Positions 1-6,342 of a stretch of DNA of 8,745 nucleotides are shown here, piece by piece. The notes below the pieces were generated by a model. It searched no databases. It was given only the letters and a program-made list of their open reading frames with translations, and had not been told where the DNA came from. Numbering within the stretch: position 1 is the stretch's first letter; the number at the start of each line of letters is the position of its first letter. Position numbers and translations under genes: made by a program. Origin of the DNA: Planctomycetaceae bacterium (GTDB lineage: Bacteria > Planctomycetota > Planctomycetia > Pirellulales > Pirellulaceae); NCBI GenBank assembly GCA_003501565.1, contig DNPC01000455.1:1-8745 (forward strand). Direction: 5' to 3'.

Positions 1-368
1 CGGCGGTCAAAGCGGCAGCGGAAAACCGCGGCCAAGACATTATCGTGCTCGATCTCACCGGGCAGACCGCTCTGTTTGATTTCTTTGTCATTGCCTCTGG
101 TTCCAGCCGCCGTCAGCTTTCCGCGATGGGAGGCGAGATTGACCGTGTCCTTAAGCACGACATGGGTGAACAGCGAGCAAGCGCGTCTGGTTATGAGGAA
201 AGTCGATGGATCGTTTTGGACTACGGTACCATCGTTGTCCATCTATTCGACGAAGAAACGCGAGATTTCTATGATCTCGAATCGTTATGGGCCGATGGTA
301 AGCAAGTCGACATCTCCGCTATAGTCGCCGCTGCCTCCGCACAAATGACCAAGTTCAACAACGGTTAG
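1..368 (+). CDS. rsfS: Ribosomal silencing factor RsfS (Iojap/DUF143), 5'-truncated
   Basis: RsfS binds ribosomal protein uL14 on the 50S subunit and blocks joining with 30S, lowering translation in stationary phase or starvation (known for the family). The reading frame is open from base 3 and about 121 residues are visible. The family pattern is clear: a strand reading IIVLDLTGQTALFDFFVIAS, then the SGSSRRQ turn and a helix, then GYEESRWIVLDYGTIVVHLF and FYDLESLW near the end. The GTG at 45 is internal: the conserved strand begins before it and the frame stays open to the window edge, so the true start lies upstream. The visible part covers nearly the whole usual length of 105-140 residues. 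The stop is TAG at 366-368. A 220-base gap follows before argS; it has no convincing gene or strong terminator. Confidence 0.93.
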   Translation, partial: AVKAAAENRGQDIIVLDLTGQTALFDFFVIASGSSRRQLSAMGGEIDRVLKHDMGEQRASASGYEESRWIVLDYGTIVVHLFDEETRDFYDLESLWADGKQVDISAIVAAASAQMTKFNNG

Positions 369-588
369 AGCGCAGGGAGCGATTCTGCTTCCCAGTGAAC
401 AGCCTGCGAGGCAATTCAATGCCGCGGAAGTCGAGGCTACCAGTCCTATCTATTGCGTGTCGAGACACTCCTGCAAATCTACCGTTTTCGCAGACCGTCA
501 CTGACTGTAAATATTACCGTTTCACCGACGACGCAGGATAGCTGTTGGTTCTACGGCCATTCACGCGTCATTCAAACGAGACTGTCAC

Positions 589-2547
589 ATGCATATTCTG
601 GCACTCCTCCGCAATCGATTCGCTACGGCTTTGCAAGGGTGGGTGGATGACTACGAGCAATACCTGTCGCTGATTACATCGGCCCGCGATCCTCAGCATG
701 GCGACTATCAAGCCAACATCGCGATGCCGCTCAAGAACGTCCTTGGCAAGCCGCCGCGTGAGATTGCTCAGCAGATTGTCGACCGCCTGGAGGTTAGCGA
801 CATCTGTGCTGAACCCGAAGTCGCGGGACCGGGCTTCATCAACCTTAAACTTAAAGACGAGTTTCTAACGCAACAGCTAACGAAAGTAATCACCGACGAA
901 AGGTTGGGTGTACAAGCGGCAGAGCCAGCGCGGACTTACGTCATCGATTACTCATCCCCAAACGTCGCTAAGCCGATGCATGTTGGGCATATTCGATCGA
1001 CTGTAATTGGTGATGCGCTGACGAGAATCCTGCGCTTTGTCGGTCATAAGGTGATCAGCGACAATCACCTAGGCGACTGGGGCACGCAATTCGGAATGAT
1101 TATCTATGGCTACAAAAACTTCGTAGACCCGGCAGCGTTCAGTGCCTCGCCAGTTGAAGAACTCAGCCGAATTTACCGAATCATTCAGTCGGTGATCGGC
1201 TACCAGTCAGCCATTGCCAAGCAAGCTGCAGCGGAAGCAGCAATTCAGACAGCCGAAGATGCAGTTGTGTCGGCAGAATCGATGCCGGCGGATGATAAGA
1301 AACGCAAGAAACAGATCAAGGCTGCCGGCCGCGGCCTGCGCAACGCACAGGAAAACCTGCAAGGGATCGAAGAGAAGATTGCCGCGGTTCGCTCGGATCC
1401 CAAATTGTTGGAAATAGCTGAGCAGCACGCTGACTTGCAGACCCGCTGTCAGCTTGAAACTGTCAAATTGCACGAAGGAGACGAGCAGAACCTAGGACTC
1501 TGGAAGCAGTTTCTTGATATTTCCATCGAAGAAATCAACGCAGTCTACCAGCGACTGGGGATTGAATTCGACTTTACGCTCGGCGAGAGTTTCTATCATC
1601 CCATGCTTGCAGCTGTGGTAAAGAAACTGCGGCAGGTGGGGCTGGCGGTCGAGAATGACGGTGCGATGTGTGTGTTCTTGGAAGAATTTGACGCACCAAT
1701 GATCATTCAAAAAAGGGACGGTGCATTCCTATATTCGACGACGGATCTGGCCACAATTGACTACCGATTGCAGGAATTCTCGCCAGATGCGTTGTTGTAC
1801 GTTGTTGATCATCGTCAAAGCGAGCACTTTGAGAAGCTGTTCGCAGTCGGACGCAAAATGGGGCTTGAAGATATCGAGCTGAAGCATGTTTCCTTTGGTA
1901 CGGTTTTGGGCAAAGATGGCAAGCCATTCAAGACCCGCAGCGGCGCTGTGATTGGATTGGAGCATCTGCTCGACGAAGCTGTCGAACGGGCATACCAAGT
2001 AGTCCTTAAGTCGCAGACATCGCGAACCGACGCACCAGGGATGGATGAGTCGGAGATGCGTCAAGTGGCTGACGTCGTTGGTCACGGAGCGATCAAGTAC
2101 GCCGATCTCTCGCACAATCGCACCAGCGACTATGAATTCGATCTCAACAAAATGGTTCAGACCGAAGGTAACACATCCGCGTACATCCAATACATGGTCG
2201 CCCGCATTAAGAGCATCATCCGCAAGGGAGAGGTCGACACGTCCTTTCGCAATGCCGCGGAACTCTCAATATCGATAGGCCATCCAGCAGAGCGAGCGTT
2301 AATCCTGCATTTGCTCCAATTCGAGGACACGCTCGAACACTGCTTGGAAGACTACATGCCGAATATCCTGACCGGCTACCTGTACAGCGTCGCGAAAGCA
2401 TTTGCTTCGTTCTTTGACCAATGCCCAGTCTTGAAGGCCGACTCGCAAGAGCAGCGCTCAAGTCGCCTTGCAATTTGCTTTGGCACAGCCCGCGTCCTGG
2501 AGCAGGGGCTGAACTTACTTGGGATCGACGCTGTCGAGCGCATGTAG
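589..2547 (+). CDS. argS: Arginyl-tRNA synthetase (class I), with long internal insertion
   Basis: This cytoplasmic enzyme charges tRNA-Arg with arginine using ATP. The 652-residue product starts MHILALLRNRFATAL, which suits the N-terminal Add-1 domain, and that domain's ending GPGFINLKL is at 81-89. The class I signature HVGH is at 131-134 inside PMHVGHIRST, followed by DNHLGDWGTQFG (158-169). The KMSKS loop is replaced by GKDGKPFKTRSG (441-452), as in many ArgRS. The DALR anticodon-binding domain fills the C terminus, which ends in the typical VERM. Most bacterial ArgRS have about 550-590 residues; the excess is a charged, helical insertion at about 206-290, before LHEGDEQNLGLWKQF. The ATG at 589 is chosen because the N terminus fits the family and no other good start occurs in frame downstream of the stop at 508-510. 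No clear Shine-Dalgarno sequence precedes it. A perfect 10-base palindrome (2551-2560) lies three bases after the stop. Confidence 0.97.
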   Translation: MHILALLRNRFATALQGWVDDYEQYLSLITSARDPQHGDYQANIAMPLKNVLGKPPREIAQQIVDRLEVSDICAEPEVAGPGFINLKLKDEFLTQQLTKVITDERLGVQAAEPARTYVIDYSSPNVAKPMHVGHIRSTVIGDALTRILRFVGHKVISDNHLGDWGTQFGMIIYGYKNFVDPAAFSASPVEELSRIYRIIQSVIGYQSAIAKQAAAEAAIQTAEDAVVSAESMPADDKKRKKQIKAAGRGLRNAQENLQGIEEKIAAVRSDPKLLEIAEQHADLQTRCQLETVKLHEGDEQNLGLWKQFLDISIEEINAVYQRLGIEFDFTLGESFYHPMLAAVVKKLRQVGLAVENDGAMCVFLEEFDAPMIIQKRDGAFLYSTTDLATIDYRLQEFSPDALLYVVDHRQSEHFEKLFAVGRKMGLEDIELKHVSFGTVLGKDGKPFKTRSGAVIGLEHLLDEAVERAYQVVLKSQTSRTDAPGMDESEMRQVADVVGHGAIKYADLSHNRTSDYEFDLNKMVQTEGNTSAYIQYMVARIKSIIRKGEVDTSFRNAAELSISIGHPAERALILHLLQFEDTLEHCLEDYMPNILTGYLYSVAKAFASFFDQCPVLKADSQEQRSSRLAICFGTARVLEQGLNLLGIDAVERM

Positions 2548-2684
2548 GTAGTCCGCGGACTTGTGCACAAACGGTCGCCTCAGGCCGTTATTGTCTCAAG
2601 TCTTATTCCGGCTTTGTACTTGGCAAGCCATGTCTTGTACCGGGCAAGAAAGCGAGTAGCACTCGTTGGGGAAGTTGTTGTTGT

Positions 2685-2704
2685 GCTGGCGATACGCCGC
2701 CAGC
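2685..2704. other. Stem-loop between convergent argS and SprT-like genes
   Basis: GCTGGCG (2685-2691) and CGCCAGC (2698-2704) form a perfect 7-bp stem with a 6-base loop. It lies between the argS stop (2547) and the end of the SprT-like gene (2732). That is where a shared transcription end would be expected for two converging genes. Neither strand shows a T tract after the stem, so it is not a standard intrinsic terminator; it could protect 3' ends or be chance. Confidence 0.3.
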
Positions 2705-2731
2705 GGGGAAGCACCTTGCGTCCTGCTTCCT

Positions 2732-3601
2732 CTAGTGCACTTGCTGGAGATGGCTGATGGGCACGTAGTACTTGCGGTAGCGGTGTCCGTCGTCGTACAA
2801 CTGCCCGCGGCGGTCGGGTACCAGCACCGTTGCTCGGCGGGTAATACGGTTCACAGTACCGATGCAGGTTGTGCCTTCGTGCCGAAACTGCACAACAGAT
2901 CCGACGCGGATATTGAACTTCCTCGCAGCCCTTTCCTGCTGTGTGATTAGGTCATGTTTGTGCTCGGTATGGCCAAACAAACGTCCTGCGATCGATTGGA
3001 AACGCGATGCGGCACAACAGCTGTCGCCCCACACGACCATCTCCACTAAGTGGATCAGTTCGTGTTCGAGAATTCGCTGCATTGCCTGAAGTCGATTAGT
3101 GCACAGTAAACCCGTCACACGGATAGGTCGCTGCAAATCTGAGAAGGTCTGAAAGAGCAGGGGCGCCGAAAGCACAATTTCGTAGCGGATGTGCTGCCTA
3201 CCAGTGGCACGATCGGTGTGGATCGTCCGGACGGTCTTTCCGCCGGTGCTAGTCATCCGCTTGGACCAACGGAATTGCATTCCGTGATGTTTGGCAATTG
3301 CGAGGCAGTGACCGCCAAAGAAGGCACGGTCGTACAGTTCCGCCATTCGCTGGAGGTCCCTCGCAGCAGAAGACGTGAAGTTGGGCGAATCCATGACCAG
3401 CGAATTGTCGAGTACATTGCGTGCAATCTTGTAGCACAACTGACGCCGCTGTGATTCAGGGACCGAATGGGTAAGAACTCGATGGCTCAGCAAACGTGCT
3501 CGCTTTTTCAGCTGAGCACTGATTTGTCCTGAGCGATTGTTCCCGGTTGTCCGGGGAGTAGTCGTCTTCTTCTTTTTTGTACGTCGCAGCGTACCAGCCA
3601 T
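2732..3601 (-). CDS. SprT-like putative zinc metalloprotease with basic N-terminal tail and C-terminal beta domain
   Basis: The family resembles bacterial SprT and eukaryotic Spartan, the latter a protease that cleaves DNA-protein crosslinks; the bacterial role is poorly known. In this 289-residue protein the zinc-binding HELIH motif is at 180-184, followed by WGDSCCAASRFQSIAGRLFGH (191-211). Histidine 211 or cysteines 195/196 could be the third metal ligand. The first 40 residues are rich in Lys, Arg and Thr (RRTKKKKTTTPRTTG), suggesting nucleic-acid contact. Residues 55-160 match the mostly helical start of SprT-like domains (YDRAFFGGHCL at 90-100). The C-terminal stretch 232-289 has alternating strands (VGSVVQF, CIGTVNRITRRATVLV) ending in YRKYYVPISHLQQV, like a small SH3/KOW-type barrel, instead of the cysteine zinc ribbon of some SprT proteins. 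No signal peptide is seen, so it is probably cytoplasmic. The ATG is preceded by GGAG at 5-base spacing. It is transcribed alone, converging on argS. Confidence 0.8.
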   Translation of the reverse strand: MAGTLRRTKKKKTTTPRTTGNNRSGQISAQLKKRARLLSHRVLTHSVPESQRRQLCYKIARNVLDNSLVMDSPNFTSSAARDLQRMAELYDRAFFGGHCLAIAKHHGMQFRWSKRMTSTGGKTVRTIHTDRATGRQHIRYEIVLSAPLLFQTFSDLQRPIRVTGLLCTNRLQAMQRILEHELIHLVEMVVWGDSCCAASRFQSIAGRLFGHTEHKHDLITQQERAARKFNIRVGSVVQFRHEGTTCIGTVNRITRRATVLVPDRRGQLYDDGHRYRKYYVPISHLQQVH

Positions 3602-3606
3602 AACTT

Positions 3607-3610
3607 CTCC
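3607..3610 (-). promoter_or_regulatory. Ribosome binding site of the SprT-like gene
   Basis: On the minus strand the sequence reads GGAGAAGTTATG, so GGAG sits 5 bases before the ATG at 3601. This supports that start; many other genes here lack a recognisable Shine-Dalgarno site. Confidence 0.6.
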
Positions 3611-3624
3611 AAGTCATTTGGCGG

Positions 3625-3679
3625 CGTTCGTAGTTCTCCGCACACAGCGGTCTTGCAAGCAGTGCGGACGTTACGAACG
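3625..3679 (-). promoter_or_regulatory. Large nested inverted repeat in the leader of the SprT-like gene
   Basis: The outer arms CGTTCGTA (3625-3632) and TACGAACG (3672-3679) pair perfectly over 8 bp. The inner arms TCCGCAC (3637-3643) and GTGCGGA (3662-3668) pair perfectly over 7 bp. They are separated by a small internal loop (4 and 3 bases) and close an 18-base loop that contains the palindrome CTTGCAAG. The structure ends 23 bases before the ATG at 3601 and 14 bases before the GGAG site. If transcribed it would be a 55-base hairpin in the 5' leader; as DNA it could be an operator. No T run follows on the minus strand, so it does not look like an attenuator terminator. The element is inferred from symmetry only. 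Confidence 0.5.
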
Positions 3680-4272
3680 AAGTGTGTAGTGCGGGCCAAG
3701 CAATCGGTATCGTGATATCAACTGCCAAGTGAAAAGGTTGCCCGCAGGAGCGCTGTCAATACATCCCGGTCGCACCGTCGTTAACCAATCTTGCTCGCCC
3801 ACAGCCTTGAATGCACATTTGTTGATTAATAACAGTTTGATTCATCCGTGCCGTTGAGCACGTGCTGGACGATTGGGCGACAGTTACTGTCAAAGGAACG
3901 GAGGGCACCAACAACGCATTTGATAAGTACTCGTAGCATTCTACGTAAATTTTGGCAAGCTGAGCTACGGCAATGGCAACATTCGCAAAAAACAAATTTG
4001 GCAACTGCTGGCCGTCAAAAAATGTTGACTTTGGCGACTTGATTTGCTAGCAGTCCGCTTTGCACGTTAGCATTGGGAACGCTGTTCAAAACAGTCGCAC
4101 ACCATTTTATGACGATGAAAGATGCATGGCGTTTGGGATGCGATGCGCAACACGCTTCGCCTTTACGGAAATTGCCGCTGCAACGCTTTAACGCAGGCAT
4201 GCGTCAGAGGCAAGTTTCTTTCGGGGAGGGAATGCCCTGCGGGATGTATGTTTCAGCGCCGAGGCCAGAACA
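3680..4272. other. Intergenic region without a convincing gene
   Basis: This stretch lies upstream of the SprT-like gene and downstream of the Hint gene, both on the minus strand. It must hold the SprT-like promoter and the Hint transcript end, but neither stands out. Small open frames on both strands (for example minus 3756-4004 and plus 4073-4276) have no recognisable domain and poor protein composition. Only small dyads are visible: AGCACGTGCT (3857-3866), GACAG-TTA-CTGTC (3879-3891), CGTAG-CATT-CTACG (3932-3945), CTGTT-CAA-AACAG (4082-4094) and ACGCA-GGCA-TGCGT (4191-4204). None has a good T tract. No tRNA arm or insertion-sequence end was seen. Confidence 0.5.
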
Positions 4273-6174
4273 CTAATTGCTGCTGGATTTGGCAAGAAGA
4301 TTACCAAACCCCGGGACGGGGCGGGTGCTGATTGGGGGAGGGGCATTGTCGTAGCTGAGTACTCGTGACGAACCGACGAAATACGTGTGAAAATCGGCTA
4401 CGATCAGATTGTATGCCTTCTCTTTTTGACTGAGTTCTTCGATGTGTTCGATGCGGGTCGTTCCGGTCGCATCATGCAACAGCATGCCTGGCTCAAGGTC
4501 GACAGCCATCAACCAACCTTTGCCTGACACGAACCACCGATGTCCGAGTGTCGTTTTGAGTTCACCGGCTTCGGTACTCACTTTAAGAAGTTTTACTGGC
4601 GGTCTGACGGTTGTTTGCAGAACGGGTTTTAGGGCAAGTTCCCCTGTTTCAACATCTTGTGCTGGAACCAAGTCGCCGATCTGAATCTCCTCAATTGGCC
4701 GCATGCCCCGCGCAGTCGCGATCTGCGTCCCAGCTGAAAGACACGAATGCCTCTCGTACCTGACGTAATACTCGCTTGCCTCAGCGACCGGCTTATCGAC
4801 CGTTGAGTATACGTAGTCGCGGAGCGGTTTCTTCGTCGCGTACTGGTAATTGTAGTCTTGCCACCAATCCCACCATTGCTGAGGGGTATTGGGTTGTGGT
4901 TCCCCGGTGCACCGAGAAAGCAAAGACGAGACTATTGCAGTCTGTTTGGTGGTAAGCAAATTTCGGATTGCAATTTCGGAATCAAGTCGATTTTCGTCAT
5001 CCTTAGCCAGCCCAGCCGCAGCAACTTCATCCGAGTATTCTTGTTCACCCAACTTTAGATAGAAGCTTAGTGGACTCCGTCTCTCTACGCCGCCCAGAAG
5101 AACCGCAACGCTACGTAACGCTCGCGAATGCCGAATGGTGAGTCTATCTTCAGACTGAGGCAGTTGGGTCGTGCGGACAAGTCTTTCCATTCGTAGGCGT
5201 TGACGTTCATCCGATGTCTCACGAAACATGGCTCGCTGAATGAGGAGTTCTCCGCGCGAATTCACGGAGGTGATCAATTCTGTCTGGATTGGCGTGACGA
5301 TCAGTCCCAGAAGCTCTGGTACGTAGAATTCGAATGGGTAGCTTGCAATTGACTTGACGGCTAGATCTCCCCGTGCGTCCGTTGGGAACGTCAGGGCGAT
5401 ACGAACCAAGGCGAGGCATGAATTCTGATCTCGGTGTTTTGCGATAGCTTTGACAAATGGCACAGCATGGGATTCGGGCAACTGCAAGGCCGCCATGCTG
5501 AGGGAAGAAACCGCTGCCGGATCGTCGATCTTCTCAAGGTTTGCCAAACCACGCTTTTGATTGCTGATGTTTTCCGCAGTTAGCTCGGCAACGACCTTGC
5601 GGACTTTGGGCATCCAGCGTTGCCAGTCACGCTCTAATTTCTTGGCATTGCGGTCCGCCTGCTCGATCTCATCAGGGGTGAACCAGGTTCCGCGAACAAG
5701 CTCATGCCCTAATGCGAGGCGAGCTTCAGGGTCCTTGGGCGAATCTGCTAATACAGCAGACCAGTGAGCCCGTGCCTGCTTAGGCAACTTGTTGCTTTCA
5801 CAATACTTAGCAAGCTTGCGGTGCGCCAGCAAATTCAAAGGGGCTTTGCGACGCAACGCAAGGTAGCCACTTGTTTCTTCGCTGGATGCGGCTTCGGAAA
5901 TACGTGAGATTGGAATCCAGTCCCCACCGATCTGGATTTCGCCAGCATGCCACTTTACAGCCTCTGGCGCCGAGTCCGAGAGTGACCGATTCAGCGAGGC
6001 GCGGCGATCAACGTATTCTCCCCGTGATTCCTTTGCCAGCAATTTATCAAGCTGTTTAGGGACATCTGCTGCGACGGCGAAAGCGGTCCCGCAATCGGTC
6101 GGAGCAAGAATCGTGAGAAAGCAAGACAGCGGTAAGGCTGCCGCAAGCCTGGAGAATTGAAAAGAGTTGATCAC
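4273..6174 (-). CDS. Exported repeat protein with C-terminal Hint (intein/Hedgehog-type autoprocessing) domain
   Basis: This 633-residue protein has a likely Sec signal peptide at 1-33 (arginine at 9, hydrophobic core, possible cut after GTAFA). Residues 70-165 look TPR-like (LLAHRKLAKYCESNKL; ARAHWSAVLADSPKDPEARL), ending in LGHELVRGTWF. Residues about 195-425 are helical and HEAT/armadillo-like (LANLEKIDDPAAVSSLSMAA). A tryptophan-rich WWDWWQDYN (434-442) leads to the Hint domain. There the nucleophile position is Cys478 in CLSAGTQIATARGMRPIEEI, block B is TTLGH (541-545), block F is YNLIVADFHTYFVG (588-601), and the end is LSYDN with Asn610. Only 23 residues follow, starting with alanine, so splicing is unlikely. 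Such Hint domains belong to the pretoxin-Hint group, often before toxins, but no toxin is present. The start is GTG at 6174 with AGGAG 9 bases upstream. The gene is divergent from the helical/TPR gene. Its cellular role is unknown. Confidence 0.85.
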   Translation of the reverse strand: MINSFQFSRLAAALPLSCFLTILAPTDCGTAFAVAADVPKQLDKLLAKESRGEYVDRRASLNRSLSDSAPEAVKWHAGEIQIGGDWIPISRISEAASSEETSGYLALRRKAPLNLLAHRKLAKYCESNKLPKQARAHWSAVLADSPKDPEARLALGHELVRGTWFTPDEIEQADRNAKKLERDWQRWMPKVRKVVAELTAENISNQKRGLANLEKIDDPAAVSSLSMAALQLPESHAVPFVKAIAKHRDQNSCLALVRIALTFPTDARGDLAVKSIASYPFEFYVPELLGLIVTPIQTELITSVNSRGELLIQRAMFRETSDERQRLRMERLVRTTQLPQSEDRLTIRHSRALRSVAVLLGGVERRSPLSFYLKLGEQEYSDEVAAAGLAKDDENRLDSEIAIRNLLTTKQTAIVSSLLSRCTGEPQPNTPQQWWDWWQDYNYQYATKKPLRDYVYSTVDKPVAEASEYYVRYERHSCLSAGTQIATARGMRPIEEIQIGDLVPAQDVETGELALKPVLQTTVRPPVKLLKVSTEAGELKTTLGHRWFVSGKGWLMAVDLEPGMLLHDATGTTRIEHIEELSQKEKAYNLIVADFHTYFVGSSRVLSYDNAPPPISTRPVPGFGNLLAKSSSN

Positions 6175-6183
6175 GTCTACGGT

Positions 6184-6188
6184 CTCCT
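6184..6188 (-). promoter_or_regulatory. Ribosome binding site fixing the GTG start of the Hint gene
   Basis: On the minus strand AGGAG is followed by 9 bases and then GTG ATC AAC. This good Shine-Dalgarno site supports the GTG at 6174 as the start and the full-length signal peptide. Confidence 0.65.
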
Positions 6189-6253
6189 AATGAAAAGCGT
6201 ATCATTAAGTGTCCCCACCGCACGCGTCCGGCCAGTGTATGGCGCTGCGGCGC

Positions 6254-6281
6254 AGTGTACCATTTGTCGTGAACGTATCAA
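6254..6281 (-). promoter_or_regulatory. Candidate promoter for the Hint gene
   Basis: The minus strand reads TTGATA (6281-6276), a 16-base spacer, and TACACT (6259-6254), matching the sigma-70 boxes at 5/6 and 4/6 positions. It lies about 80 bases before the GTG start. The complement of the -10 box lies in one of two CAGTGTA direct repeats (6233-6239 and 6253-6259), which are 20 bases apart. It is a weak match and could be chance. Confidence 0.3.
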
Positions 6282-6342
6282 GTCTTTTCTGTCCTCGCCA
6301 GCTTGAACAACAGAGCACCTAGTGGTAGTGAATCTAGCGTCA

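Noticed and set aside
480..522. Direct repeat TACCGTTT (480-487 and 515-522) and AT-rich spot before argS as a promoter
   Set aside because: The best box pair there (TTTTCG and TAAATA) matches the consensus at only 3/6 each; the repeat is short.
1729..2190. 153-codon open frame on the minus strand inside argS
   Set aside because: It lies fully opposite conserved argS sequence, including the KMSKS-like loop, and its translation shows no domain; it is a shadow of argS.
2551..2560. Perfect palindrome GTCCGCGGAC just after the argS stop as a terminator
   Set aside because: It has no loop and no following T tract; it could be a protein site or chance.
3756..4004. 82-codon minus-strand open frame with a somewhat hydrophobic N terminus
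   Set aside because: There is no Shine-Dalgarno site, no family resemblance and no operon context; the length is within chance expectation.
4073..4276. Overlapping short plus-strand open frames before the Hint gene end
   Set aside because: The composition (many Cys, Arg, His) is typical of non-coding sequence, and they run into the opposite end of a real gene.
4273..4875. Hint domain as a splicing intein
   Set aside because: The residue after the terminal Asn is alanine and only 23 residues follow; there is no host protein continuing on the other side and no endonuclease domain.
6322..6342. GTG at 6322 as start of the helical/TPR gene
   Set aside because: It adds residues before the basic start of the signal peptide and has no Shine-Dalgarno support; the ATG at 6343 gives a normal signal peptide.
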